From positions 1,660,095 through 1,724,094 of the forward strand of contig JAHNZQ020003146.1 in assembly GCA_019155205.2 (NCBI GenBank): a stretch of 64,000 bases of DNA. Reading direction: 5' to 3'. The position numbers were made by a program, and so were the translations under genes. The stretch is from Gracilaria vermiculophylla (lineage: Eukaryota; Rhodophyta; Florideophyceae; Gracilariales; Gracilariaceae). Below, piece by piece: positions 11,087-21,041 of this stretch. Within the stretch, counting starts at the first letter, position 1; every line of letters begins with the position of its first letter. The notes under the pieces were generated by a model. The model ran no database searches, was not told the origin of the DNA, and worked only from the letters and a program-made list of their open reading frames with translations.

Positions 11087-12082
11087 TCAGGCGGGTTGCG
11101 TCAGCGCGTGCTGCAGCGCGGCGGTGCGCTCCAAGGCGGCGGCACTGGTTGCGGGGGCGTCGGCGTCGGCGTCGGCGTTGGCGTCGGCTTCGACCTCTCC
11201 GTCGGTATGGGCGTGAGCGTCGGCGGCGTCGTCGGCATCGGCGGCGCCAACGCGCGGCGCGCGCGGCGCGCGTTGCAGGCGCGCGCCGACGCGCACGAGG
11301 AACAAGCCCAGCGACACGGCCGCCACGCCGTAGGCGACGCGCGCGAGCGTGCGCCACACGCGGGCGAAGCGCGCGGCGCGCGGCGCGCGCGGCGGCGGCG
11401 GCACGAGCAGCGGCTGCGGCCACGTGACGAGCTCGGCCGCGGACTCGGCGGCGCTGAGGTCCCAGCCCAGGGCGCTGAAGGGCAGCGCGTGCGGCGGCAG
11501 CGCCTCGCGCGCCTGCAGCACGAAGCAGAAGGCGTGGCGGCCGGGCGGCAGCGCCACCAGCGCCTCGAAGCGCGTGCGCACGCGCTTCATGCGCACGTCG
11601 AACGACGTGCCGCGCACGCGCGCGCTGCTCGCCAGCCACGAGTGCTGCTCGAACACGAACAGCACGCGCGCGCGCGGCGCGGCGCCGTCCTGGCGCGCGG
11701 CGGCGCCGTCGGCGGCGGGGGGGGGCGGCGGCAGCACGGTGGCGGGCGGCGGCACGGCGCAGCGCAGCGTGAACGGCAGCAGCAGCGGCGGGTCGGGGGG
11801 GCGCACCTGCAGCCCGCCGGTGGCCACCAGCCGGCCGTCGCGCAGCACGCGGTAGCTCAGCAGCGCGGGCGGCGCGCCGAAGGTGACGCGCCAGTCGCCG
11901 GCGGCGCACAGCGCCATGCGATGGCGCGCCCCGCCGTCCACCTCCACGGCGTACGCCGTCGCGCCGTCGTCGCGCGCCGCGCGCCCCACGCGCACCTGCA
12001 CGGCCCACCGCCCGTCGCGCCGCGCGCGCTCGTAGCGCGCCGCGCCCAGCTCCGCCGCCGACAGCGTGCGCGCCGACGCCAT
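11087..12082 (-). CDS. Predicted C-terminally anchored membrane protein, unknown family
   Basis: 331 residues starting MASARTLSAAEL; I chose this ATG because the 47 upstream codons are low-complexity and have no ATG. Residues about 15-235 read like two beta-rich domains: regularly spaced hydrophobics, GDWRVTFGAPPALLSYRVL in the first half and FEALVALPPGRHAFCFVL in the second, separated by a Pro-rich linker. Residues about 249-269 (VAYGVAAVSLGLFLVRVGARL) form one membrane span, followed by a 62-residue Asp/Ala-rich tail. There is no N-terminal signal peptide, so a tail-anchored-like topology is possible. The spacing of W, LPPG and aromatic residues loosely recalls CBM20-type starch-binding folds; that is a weak guess. 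It is transcribed divergently from the zinc-finger gene. Confidence 0.7.
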   Translation of the reverse strand: MASARTLSAAELGAARYERARRDGRWAVQVRVGRAARDDGATAYAVEVDGGARHRMALCAAGDWRVTFGAPPALLSYRVLRDGRLVATGGLQVRPPDPPLLLPFTLRCAVPPPATVLPPPPPAADGAAARQDGAAPRARVLFVFEQHSWLASSARVRGTSFDVRMKRVRTRFEALVALPPGRHAFCFVLQAREALPPHALPFSALGWDLSAAESAAELVTWPQPLLVPPPPRAPRAARFARVWRTLARVAYGVAAVSLGLFLVRVGARLQRAPRAPRVGAADADDAADAHAHTDGEVEADANADADADAPATSAAALERTAALQHALTQPA

Positions 12083-12666
12083 TCTGCCGCGCCTCGTCGT
12101 GCCGTCGCCCCCCCCACCCCCCCCAACCCCTCCCCCCGCTGCGCGCTGCGCATGCTTCCAACGCCCCAAACTGTGCCGCCCCCGCCCACGCTGCCCACGC
12201 AGCACACGCCGTACACGCGGCACACACAGCCACGTCCGCCACGCCCATCACACAATCCAGCACATCCACGCTACACACGTCACCAACGTCAGCCACGGGC
12301 CCCACGCTTCCCACGCCGTACACGCCGCACACTCGCCGCGGCGCGCGCGCCACGTGCCGCCCACTTGCGCTGCGCGCCAAACTGCCGCGCCGTCGTCACG
12401 CACGGCGCGCCGAATTTGCTGCCGTCACGCAGCCGCGTACGATACGCACGCCGCCGCGCGCCGCTGCGCGCCGCCGAGCGCGCGCCGCCAAACCGCCTCC
12501 GCGCGCCGCGCCCCCTTCCGATAAAACGCCCGCCGCCGCCGCCGCCGCCGCTACCGCTACCGCCCCGCCTATCGCACCCCAGCCGCCGCCCCGTCGCCGC
12601 CGCCCCGTCGCCGCCGCCCCGTCGCCGCCGCCCCGTCGCCGCCGCCCCGCGCCCCCGTTCCGCGCT
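12083..12666. promoter_or_regulatory. Shared divergent promoter region with a 14-bp tandem repeat
   Basis: 584 bp separate the starts of the membrane-protein gene (minus) and the zinc-finger gene (plus). C-rich tracts occupy 12105-12140, and a CCGTCGCCGCCGCC unit repeats with a 14-bp period at about 12589-12649, directly before the zinc-finger start. No TATA box is evident. The shared-promoter role is inferred from layout. Confidence 0.45.
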
Positions 12667-13010
12667 ATGCAGCCGCCACCCCGCGCGCCCTCGCGCGTGC
12701 GCAAGCTCAAGCCCACCCACCCGTGCCCGCAGTGCGGCCGCCATTTCACCAAGCGCTCCAACATGCTCATCCACGCGCGACTGCACACCGGCGAGAAGCC
12801 CTACACCTGCCGCTTCGCCGGCTGCGGCCGCTCCTACAAGTGGCTTTCCAGCATCAACTTCCACGAGAGCCGCTGCGAGCGCCGCGCCGCCGGCCTGGCC
12901 CAGCCCCCGCCGCAGCCCCCGCCGCCGCCGGCAGCCGCCGCGCGCGCCGCCGCCGCCGCCGCCGCTGCCGCTGCTGCCGCCGCCGCTGCCGCCGCCGCGT
13001 CCATGCCGCT

Positions 13011-13048
<38 letters not shown>

Positions 13049-14187
13049 CCGCCCCGCTCTACCTGCCGCCCGTGCACTCGTCGCAGCCCCTGTACGGCTC
13101 GCTGCCGTTGCCGTCGCCCGTCACGGCGCACCCGTCGCACGCGCTGCCGCCGTCGTACGCCGCCCCGACGCTGCCGTCGCCGCTGCCTTCGTACCACAGC
13201 CTGCAGCATCAATTGCCGGCCGCGAGCCCGCCGCCGCCGCCGCCGCCGCCAGCACCGCCCGCGCCGCCGGACGTGTTGGCCGCGGCCACCGCTGCAGCGG
13301 CCGCCGCCGCCGCCGAACCGGCGCCTGCGCACGCGCACTCGCCACTGGGCGACGCGCGCCTCATGCTGCGCCCCGCGTGGGGCGCCCCGCCGGACGCGCA
13401 CGACATGCTGGCGCCGGCGCCGCCGCCGCCGCCGTCGCACGCGCTGCACGCGCGCGACCTGCGCGGCGCTGGCAGCAGTAGCAGCAGCAGCAGCAGCAAG
13501 CGACGGCGCGACATCATGGCGGACGTGTACGCCGCGCGCGACGAGCACGCGGCGGCATGGCCGCCGCTCATCCCCGCGCACCGGTTGTCTATGGTCATGA
13601 CGCCCATGCGGCTGCAGCCGCAGCAGTTGACGTCACAGACGCCGCCGCCGCCACCGCCGCCGCCGCCACTGCCGCCGCCGCTGCCGCCGCCGGCGCTGCC
13701 GCCGCACGTGGCGTACCTGGACGGCACGCATCTGGGCTATCGGCGCTACCATCCACAGCTGGACGAGGATCGGGAGGAGGGGGGGGGGGAGTGCGCCGCC
13801 GCGGCGGCCGCGCGCATTCACCACCAAGACCAGGAGGAGCACAAGTACCCAAAAGCGGGGGAGACGACGACGTCCAGCGCGGGCAGCGCCACGAGCGCGG
13901 CGTCTGACGAGGTGAAGGCGCTGCTGGGGCGGTACGTGCGGCTGGGCAAGTCGTCGGGCGCGTGCGCTGACGTCAAGCGCGCGGGCGCGCAGCACATGAC
14001 GCTGGGCGACTGCGTGTCGCAGCTGAGTGCGGCGGAGGCGGCGGCGGCTGCTGCGGCGGGCGCGCCGGCCGCCGTGCACCACGGCGGCGCCGTGGGCGGC
14101 GAGGAGGCGCTGGAGCTGTGCGCCTCTGGGGCGCTGTATGCGCAGGGCGACGTGGACGTAGCGCTGGCGCTGGCGCGCGCGCAGTGA
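12667..14187 (+). CDS. Two-finger C2H2/C2HC zinc-finger protein, probable transcription regulator
   Basis: 506 residues from ATG 12667. Finger 1: C20, C23, H36, H40 (C-x2-C-x12-H-x3-H). A canonical TGEKP linker is at 41-45. Finger 2: C48, C53, H66, C70 (C-x4-C-x12-H-x3-C), with Cys in place of the last His. Linker and spacing indicate DNA binding by tandem fingers, so a nuclear role is likely. The remaining 430 residues are low complexity: poly-Ala, poly-Pro, a poly-Ser run coded by AGC repeats (13482-13498) and a His/Tyr-containing stretch, typical of flexible regulatory tails. A basic KRRRDIM motif after the Ser run could act in nuclear import. The upstream open frame through 10415-12666 is composition-driven and I reject it as an extension. 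Confidence 0.85.
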
Positions 14188-14208
14188 GCACCGCGCAGGG
14201 AGCACCGC

Positions 14209-14247
14209 GCGGTGCGCGGTGCGCGGTGCGCGGTGCGCGGTGCGCGG
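14209..14247. repeat. 7-bp tandem repeat (GCGCGGT)
   Basis: About five uninterrupted heptamer units just after the stop of the zinc-finger gene. Confidence 0.85.
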
Positions 14248-14757
14248 CGGCGCGCGCGCGCGCCTCACGAGCCGCGAGCTGCTCGCGGCGCGCTCGCGCG
14301 CGCTTGCGTCAGCGCGCGCACTTGCAAGCGCAGTCACGCGCTGCACCCCACGTCAGCCGTTAAGCGTGCCGCTGTGCACGTGCCGCCTCGCGCGCGCCGC
14401 GTGGCGTCGTGGCCGCGTGGCCGCGTGGCTGCATGTGCGTGCGCGCCACGGCGCGGCCAAGTCATCGCGCGTCGTTGCCTCACACGCCTGCGTGCCTCCG
14501 CCACCATCTCCGCCGCACCTCCCGCGCGCCGCCGCCGCCCGCCACCTCCGCCCGCCCCCGTCGCCAGGCGCGCCGCGCGCGCCGCGCGCCTTCGTCTGCC
14601 TTCCCCTCCCCTTCCTTCCGCTCCCCATTCCGCGCCCCAGCCCGCTATTTAGCCGCCGCCGCCGCCGCCCTTCTTGTCTCGCTTCTTCGCCGCCACCTCG
14701 CCTGTCGCACGCGCCCTCCGTTCGTCCCCGTCCCCCTAGCCCCCGCCCGCCTCCACC

Positions 14758-16764
14758 ATGCGACTGCTGCTTGTCCTCGGCCTTGCCGCGTGCTGCGCGC
14801 TGCTGCGCGCCGCCCCCGCCGCGCCGCGCCACCACGTCCACGTCGTGGCCCCGGCCGTGCGCGCCGCGCTGCGCCTCGCCGCCGCGCTGCCGCGCCCCGT
14901 TAACCATGCCGCCGTCCCGCGCCACCGCGCCGTCAACCGCCACCCGCGCAAGCCCGCCGTGCTGGCGCTGCTGGCGCGCCGCGCCGTGAGCGCGCCGCGC
15001 GCCGCCCCGTTCACCGCCGCCCTGCCGCCGCGCACCGTGATGCGCCAGGGGCTCAACGGCGAGCCGTGTCGCTCCGACGCCGACTGCGCCGACGACCGCG
15101 CGTGCGTGGTGGCCGCCGCCGGCGACGTTGCCGACTGCGGCCCGCTCGCCAACGCGTGCTCGTGCCTGGCGCCGCAGCCCTTCTGCCGCGCCGACGACGA
15201 CTGCTCGCCGGGCGAGCTGTGCGCCGACGCGCTGTGCCGCGCCGACGCCTCCCTCCCCGCCGCCGGCACCGCCGTCGCGCCCGCCGCCGCCGCCGGCGCG
15301 GAGGCGGTCGATGCCTCCGCGGCGCGCTCCGGGCTCAACTTCGACACGTGCGAGTCGACGCAGGACTGCCAGGGCGAGCGCCGCTGCATCCAGCGGTCCG
15401 AGAGCGATGACTTTGTGGACTGCTTTGGCGGCGACGAGTGCTACTGCCTCAACGACGAGCCGTTCTGCGCCGCCGACGACGACTGCGACGCCGGCGAGGT
15501 GTGCAGCGCTAACTCGGAGTGCCTGTCCGAGACGGCGGGCCAGACCAACGTGCTCGCCATCGCCGAGCCGCCCGCTGCGCAGCAGCCGCCCGCTACGGCG
15601 CCGCCGCCCACCGAGGGGCGCGAGCCGCCCACCGCGCCCGAGACGCAGGAGCCCGCCGAGCCGGAGGGCGAGGAGCAGGAGCCCGCGGAGCAGGAGCCCG
15701 CGGAGCAGGAGCCCGCGGAGCAGGAGCCCGCGGAGCAGGAGCCCGCGGAGCAGGAGCCCGCGGAGCAGGAGCCCGAGGAGCAGGAGCCCGAGGAGCCTGC
15801 GCCCGTCGTGGGCGCAGGCGGCGGCGGCGCCGAGGGCGAGGCGCAGCAGGAGGCGCCCACCGAGGCGGGCAGCGGCCTCAACTTTGAGGCGTGCTCTGTG
15901 AGCTCGGAGTGCGCGGAAGACCACTTTTGCGTGTATGGGGACGGCGAGGACGGCAGGTTTGAGCAGTGCCTCGGCAGGGACGGGTGCGTGTGCCTGAGCA
16001 GGATGCCGGCGTGCGGGACGGGCTCGGACTGCGCCTCGGGCGAGGCGTGCGTGGAGCTGAGCGAGCTCGCTGGCGAGGGCGGCGAAGAAGGTGGTGAGGG
16101 CGAGGAGGGAGGAGAAGGTGGCGAAGGCGAAGAAGGTGGCGAGGGCGAAGGTGGCGAGGGCGAAGAAGGTGGCGAGGGCGAAGAAGGTGGCGAGGGCGAA
16201 GAGGGCAGTGAAGAAGGTGGCGAGGTGGAGCAAAGACAAGAGGAGGGCGAGGAAGAAGGCGGCGAGGAGGGAGAAGGTGAAGGAGAGGGTGCGGGCGCGG
16301 AGGGAGAAGGCGAAGGCGAAGGCGAGGCGACCGGGTGGTGCGTGGCGCAGTCGATTGACGTGGCATCCATCAACGTGGCGTCGGGGCTGCTGCCCGAGGT
16401 GCCCGAGGAGGAAGTGGACGACCGGCCGGCCATCTGCATCGCGGCGCACTCGCTGCAGCACATGGGCAGCCACGAGCTGCTGTATGAGCACCACATGCTG
16501 GCGCGCGTGCTGTGCGACGCGCGCAACAGCTGCGCTACGGCGGGCCACATCGTGCAGTGGCGGGGGACGGCGATGATGATGAAGAGCTACTGCGCGCGCG
16601 TGGGGTGTGAGCGGCGCGTGATGGCGGTGAACAGCCCCAGGTACCGGCGCGCGCTGCGCGTGGCGTCGCTGACGGACGGGCTGTTGTTCACGGCGTTCGC
16701 GGCGCGCTACGAGACGGCGGCCGAGGAGCACGTGCTCACCGGCGCCGTGCGCATGGGGTTGTGA
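14758..16764 (+). CDS. Secreted Cys-rich repeat protein with Glu-rich linkers
   Basis: 668 residues; ATG in the good context CCACCATGC. Residues 1-19 are a signal peptide (MRLLLVLGLAACCALLRA). Three tandem Cys modules each begin GLN(G/F): about 98-160, 192-255 and 373-431. The first two have ten Cys in the pattern C-x5-C-x5-C-x10/11-C-x5/6-C-x-C-x6-C-x5-C-x5-C-x4/5-C; the third has nine. Modules 2 and 3 are separated by a Pro/Glu linker with a repeated EPAEQ pentapeptide, and module 3 is followed by a long Gly/Glu-rich stretch (about 435-535). A conserved-looking C-terminal domain (about 560-668: IAAHSLQHMGSHELLYEHH, then MMMKSYCARVGC) carries further Cys. I do not recognise the family. An extracellular or cell-wall matrix role is inferred from the signal peptide and disulfide-type spacing. 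Confidence 0.85.
   Translation: MRLLLVLGLAACCALLRAAPAAPRHHVHVVAPAVRAALRLAAALPRPVNHAAVPRHRAVNRHPRKPAVLALLARRAVSAPRAAPFTAALPPRTVMRQGLNGEPCRSDADCADDRACVVAAAGDVADCGPLANACSCLAPQPFCRADDDCSPGELCADALCRADASLPAAGTAVAPAAAAGAEAVDASAARSGLNFDTCESTQDCQGERRCIQRSESDDFVDCFGGDECYCLNDEPFCAADDDCDAGEVCSANSECLSETAGQTNVLAIAEPPAAQQPPATAPPPTEGREPPTAPETQEPAEPEGEEQEPAEQEPAEQEPAEQEPAEQEPAEQEPAEQEPEEQEPEEPAPVVGAGGGGAEGEAQQEAPTEAGSGLNFEACSVSSECAEDHFCVYGDGEDGRFEQCLGRDGCVCLSRMPACGTGSDCASGEACVELSELAGEGGEEGGEGEEGGEGGEGEEGGEGEGGEGEEGGEGEEGGEGEEGSEEGGEVEQRQEEGEEEGGEEGEGEGEGAGAEGEGEGEGEATGWCVAQSIDVASINVASGLLPEVPEEEVDDRPAICIAAHSLQHMGSHELLYEHHMLARVLCDARNSCATAGHIVQWRGTAMMMKSYCARVGCERRVMAVNSPRYRRALRVASLTDGLLFTAFAARYETAAEEHVLTGAVRMGL
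15671..15796 (+). repeat. 15-bp coding tandem repeat (EPAEQ)
   Basis: Nearly identical GAGCCCGCGGAGCAG units within the Cys-rich gene; copy number could vary between alleles without changing frame. Confidence 0.9.
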
Positions 16765-18892
16765 GCGCCGCGCGGCTGTAGCGGATACTGCTTAGTTTTT
16801 TGCTGTTGTGTAGACACTTCTCGATACGTAGCGCGGTGTAGGGGTTTGTGGCTGGCGACTATCTGCGGAGCCGCTTGGGGGCCCGCGATCGCCGACGACG
16901 CGCCGCGATAAAACGTCTTGGGCCAATGTGTGGGGCGTGGCGGCGGCGCGGACGGCGCGGACGGCGCGCGAGATATGCGGCGGCGCAGAGAGCGCCGCCG
17001 CGGCGGTTGGCGTGGCGCGTTGCTTTGCTGCCGCGCGCTGCGCGCGCGCCGATTGGGCGGCGCGGTCACGGCGGCGCCGGGAAAACGCGCCGCCGCCGTT
17101 GGGCGCTGCGGCGCGGCTTGCTTTCAGCAGCAGCACCGCTGACGCCGCCCGTGACGCCGCCTCCAGCTTTATTATTTTCCCGCCGCGTAAACAAACTCTC
17201 TGCGTTGCTGCTCCCTTACGTGTTGCCGTCGCGCCGCCCAATGACGGCCTCCAAAACAAACCGTTCCGGCCCCGAAGCACTCGTGGCGCTCAAGAACGCC
17301 ACCGCACCGCCGCGTAATCTCAACACTATGTAACACTTTTATACGCTTTCCTTCCAGCAAACGTCGAAACATGCCGCGCGCAGATTCTTTCTCATCAAAG
17401 CACCACCGTCGCTGCATGGCTTTAAACGTTGTTATGCCCGCGGCATACTTTATTTTCAATATTACAAATCACACAATAAAACAGGAGCTAAAAAGCTTTT
17501 TTCTACTTCAATAATTTTTTGCCGGCTGTTTTTCGCAGCTTCATATTTTGCTCGCTTAAAGGCAAATAATAAACTCCAGTCCCTGATGGCCCTAGCTAGC
17601 CGAGTCGACTTACCGCCAGCAGCCGCCTGCCTGCACCATTATAAAGAACTGCAAAACCAAACAAATTCAGCTGCAGTCCCAAAAATCAGAAACTTTTGAT
17701 TGCAAATGCAAAACACTGAAACTCACCGCACCAAAAAATTAGTAACTTTCACAGCTTTACACTCCCGAATCCATAACTTCAGCATCTTCTCATTCTGAAC
17801 AGAATTTGTTGATTGTGAGCAGAATTTTGCGCAACTCTAAAACTCACCCCTGTGACGAACTGTTGGGTTCAAAACCTCATTCAAAAAGCATTCCAAGCTC
17901 AATTTGTTTCCATGCAAGTCTATGTACATTTATTCCAGCACCAAACAAGCTCCATTCTTTCCATCCTACTTTTTTCTGTTTACCATTCCAAATGGGTATT
18001 TGCGCTTCCTCCGATCCGGAGGCCGATTGAATAGCAAAACGTTACAATATTGACGCACAGCTAACCTCTGCCAGAAATTTGGGATGCTCGCCGCCAGTCA
18101 TACTTTTCATAAACCCATGCCTTGGGGAGGTGAAGTATTCAGCTCAAACTTTTATCAGACTGTTTGTCACTATTTTTAATGTGTCATGATCAGGAAGATT
18201 TTTACACAGTTCGCGATTGATGTGCCATATTCGAAGCCTAATATATGATTTGTACCAGTTTATTTATATTTTGAAATGCCAAATGGCATCATAAGAATCA
18301 ATTCACAGTTAAACAGCTTAGAAAAAAACCCTGAAATTTAACATCTTATGGCTTTCTTTGCAAGTATCACAATAGTGAACCTCTTTGGACCTGAATACTG
18401 TTTTGAACCGCAGTGGTTATTACTTGCTTTGATATAAGACTGTTTGCGCCTGAATAGAGAAGCACTACTGCATAAAGAACCATTCGTAACATATAATCAT
18501 TTCCAATACACATATCACCACTTTATTTGGGACACTGCCTCGTTAAACGAAAACAACGAAGAAGATCAAGAAGTTTCTCCAATAACTGGTTTAGTCGTAA
18601 ATGTTTCTCAGATGATGAGCAAAAGCTGGGTTTCTGCCATTAATGAAGACTTTTATACAGTTCTCTAAAGCTGTTGAGAGCCATCAAAGCTCACGGGAAT
18701 TGTGTAATACAAAAAGCGACGTTTTGCGCGTTCGCTGTTTCCAGTGACCATTATGGCTCCCCTTTTAATTTGTAGCGTTACTCTAAGTATCAAGAGTAGA
18801 TACTTTCATTGAGAACGGCGGTATTATAGCCACGTGGAGTGCTATACTGTAGAAAGAATAGAGCTCCGCACCATACGTAGAACGGCTGGCGG
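16765..18892. other. Intergenic, GC-rich then AT-rich, no supported gene
   Basis: 16765-17340 keeps the GC-rich composition of the island, with overlapping low-complexity frames. After about 17340 the sequence drops abruptly to AT-rich. Short frames (up to 75 codons) at 17806-18030 and 18444-18668 show no domain. Confidence 0.5.
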
Positions 18893-19016
18893 ATACTGTA
18901 GCGCACGTGGGCGGAATTATGCACCACTGGCCCAGCTAGTAAAATACGAGCCCTCCATAGGAATATTATACCATAAGGCCAAACCACCCTATTTCCTAAG
19001 GAGCCACTGTACTACA
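18893..19016 (-). repeat. Family A LTR, 124-bp fragment (sense start)
   Basis: Matches the last part of the plus-strand reading of the family A LTR (GGATACTGTAGCGCACGTGGGCG ... GGAGCCACTGTACTACA). In sense orientation this is the LTR start. It directly abuts the polypurine-bearing 3' module at 19017. Confidence 0.8.
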
Positions 19017-20437
19017 TAGCCCCTTTCCTACATTGCACCACGTCCTCGAGGTGCATCTTCCGATTTCTTGATCCCCGGGGTGGCTCCTATCGGTGTTGAG
19101 GCCAGCGCGGCCTCCGGCGCTTGGCACATTCTTTCCTTCAGGCGTGCTTCCCTTCCTTCATACTCCTTCGCAGCGTATTGCCGCGGGCTCGCGTTTCATC
19201 CCTTGCGGCGGTTGCGGGCCCTGCTCCTTCTTCACCAGGCCGCGTCTTCTCCTTCTTGGTGTCACCCGTTGGTGCTGCCGCGACAGTCGGCAACGAGAGT
19301 GTCCGCGTCTTCCGGCGTACCGTGCGCGGTGCAAGCGCGCAACTTCTGCGGAGGGAGCATGGGTCAGTTCCGAGGGGATACCGACCCCCTGGAGGCACTC
19401 GCCACTCCGATTCCTTCGAGGCTTCTTCTTTTGGCAACTTCTTTTGGCAACACCCGCTTCCTCGCGTCCGCTCATCCAATCTACGTAAACGTGCACGACT
19501 CATAACACTCTCGTCCGCATCCCCGTCGTTCTCCGTTGGATATGAACGTGCGCCTTGCGATGGTGATCCATAACTCGCCTGATCTCGGTCGCCCGGATTC
19601 TCCTCGAATTCTACGATGGCGGCTTGACGCGGCTCTCTCCTCGGTGGTGCATATAGCTTCGAATCGTTCCCCATGTGGCGTCAGATCTCTCTCCTCAAGT
19701 GCTACCACGCGTTCGGTCGCCATCCACCCGGCTTTGTACACCTTCGGCATGTCTTCTCCGAATCCGGCGCCTAGATCTCCTTCAAATCCTGAGGTGTATC
19801 ACACCTCGAACGGTGCACCGTTCCGTCCAGGGGAGCATTTCGATCATCGCGCCACGCGGGTATTTGTCCCGTTCCACGATAGGCGCGTGAGTCTCCCGTG
19901 TCCCGTGGCGGATTACATTCACTACCTCGGCCCGTACCTTCAGGCGATGCGCATCCGCGCCGTACCGGAGGTTGCGTGGAACGACCAGAAGCGGAACCGC
20001 GTGGATGCATATCGCGCTCACTGGCTTCACACTCCGGTACATGGTGACAACGCTCCAACCACAGTGGGACATTGCGATACTCCCTACCTGAGGTGCGCTG
20101 AGGAACGAGAGGTCCAGGCACGACTCCAGGTACTGCTCTACAGGGAGAGCTGGCACCAGAGAGCGAGGCGAACCGAAAGCATTGCCGATGGGCGCTCTGC
20201 CCTCGCGGTGTTTCCATTCGATCCCGCATACGATCGCCTCTACTGGCTCAATCGGAATCGATGGAGGATGCACCTTGCGGACGAAACTCGAGTACGCACC
20301 GCCTTCGGGTACTTCTATGGTTGGCATAACATGGAATTACATGACATGCCTTTTGGGCAACGTCCAAAGTACTACCTCAAGGTGAACGACTCCTGGAGGG
20401 ACCACTGGGTATCCCCGTACCTCTGCGTTGCGACACC
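19017..20437 (-). mobile_element. Family A-related 3' module (E1) with antisense ORF
   Basis: The first about 110 bp beside the LTR match 59562-59680 and the reverse complement of 27900-28010 (shared blocks CCTTTCCT, ATTGCACCACGTCC, GAGGTGCATCTT, GTGGCTCCTA). On the minus strand the LTR-proximal bases are purine rich (AGGAAAGGGG), as expected of a polypurine tract feeding a 3' LTR. Further in, E1 shares weaker similarity with 27470-27850 only. At the other end it abuts the LTR at 20438. I read it as the 3' part of a minus-strand, possibly non-autonomous relative of family A. Confidence 0.55.
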
Positions 20438-20468
20438 TGTGGTACTGTCAGCCCTCCTGTCGAGGTAG
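19542..20468 (+). CDS. Unidentified ORF antisense to retroelement module E1, cut by an LTR
   Basis: About 300 codons are open from ATG 19542 up to the LTR at 20438; the last ten codons and the stop lie inside the LTR. The protein is rich in aromatic and charged residues (for example FGYFYGWHNMELHDMPFGQR), which is unlike a random GC-rich frame. No domain recognised. An internal ATG (MSSPNPAPRSPSNPEVYH, 19749) is an alternative start. It runs opposite to the LTR/polypurine-tract polarity. A homologous start (MN-x2-L-x-MV) occurs in module E2. It could be an extra retroelement ORF or a chance frame. Confidence 0.45.
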   Translation: MNVRLAMVIHNSPDLGRPDSPRILRWRLDAALSSVVHIASNRSPCGVRSLSSSATTRSVAIHPALYTFGMSSPNPAPRSPSNPEVYHTSNGAPFRPGEHFDHRATRVFVPFHDRRVSLPCPVADYIHYLGPYLQAMRIRAVPEVAWNDQKRNRVDAYRAHWLHTPVHGDNAPTTVGHCDTPYLRCAEEREVQARLQVLLYRESWHQRARRTESIADGRSALAVFPFDPAYDRLYWLNRNRWRMHLADETRVRTAFGYFYGWHNMELHDMPFGQRPKYYLKVNDSWRDHWVSPYLCVATPVVLSALLSR

Positions 20469-20656
20469 TAAAGCACAACGTCCGTTAGGAGTTTTTAGTG
20501 ACTCCAAAGGCGCGTATTCCTAAAGGTGATCTCCGGTATCCGCTGTCGCGAGCCGGGGGAATTCTGTAAGGGATCCGCAAACACCAAGCGGAGGGGAAGG
20601 TTCACTGGGCGGACAATGCTCCTACAGGCGCTGCTATGATGCGACCTGGGGATCGG
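20438..20656 (-). repeat. Family A LTR, 3' LTR of A1, truncated by gap
   Basis: Starts TGTGGTACTGTCAGCCCTCC in plus orientation and matches the first about 219 bp of the 554-bp LTR, then runs into Ns. It interrupts the antisense ORF of module E1. Confidence 0.85.
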
Positions 20657-20756
20657 NNNNNNNNNNNNNNNNNNNNNNNNNNNNNNNNNNNNNNNNNNNN
20701 NNNNNNNNNNNNNNNNNNNNNNNNNNNNNNNNNNNNNNNNNNNNNNNNNNNNNNNN
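20657..20756. other. Assembly gap, exactly 100 N
   Basis: The round number marks a placeholder gap. The missing sequence should contain the other about 335 bp of the LTR and the A1 polypurine tract, more than 100 bp. Confidence 0.95.
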
Positions 20757-21041
20757 CGCGCCTCGAAGCGGAGTATTCGACGCGGTTCGGTAACCTGTAG
20801 GTGATAGGACCCAGACCAATAAACGATCCTTCGGATGGAGCAGAAACTCCACGAACGGTAGTTCAAACATGCATAAGCCGTGCGCGCGAGCTCAGCGACA
20901 CAAAGGGCCGCCTTAGGAGCCTTTGAAACAGCGAGCACAGCATCCTGGAGGCGAAAAAGATAACTCCAGGCGGGGGATAGACTGCGGAGGCGAAAAACAC
21001 TCCGGTCGGGGGCCCCCTCCCCCTTTTCTAAACGGAAGTGC

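Noticed and set aside
10031..12380. Long minus-strand Ala/Arg/Pro frames (313 and 489 codons)
   Set aside because: Composition artefacts overlapping tandem repeats and the membrane-protein gene in another frame.
10415..13600. Plus-strand open frame of over 1000 codons through the GC-rich region
   Set aside because: Crosses 19-bp and 14-bp tandem arrays, is Arg/Ala/Pro low complexity and overlaps two better genes in other frames; GC-rich DNA simply lacks stops.
14353..16731. 792-codon minus-strand frame antisense to the Cys-rich gene
   Set aside because: Mirror of a GC-rich coding sequence; no domain, signal or start context, while the plus strand has a signal peptide and ordered Cys modules.
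19138..19674. 178-codon minus-strand frame in module E1
   Set aside because: Low-complexity Arg/Lys/Glu product without domain, overlapping leader sequence shared with E2; not supported as coding.
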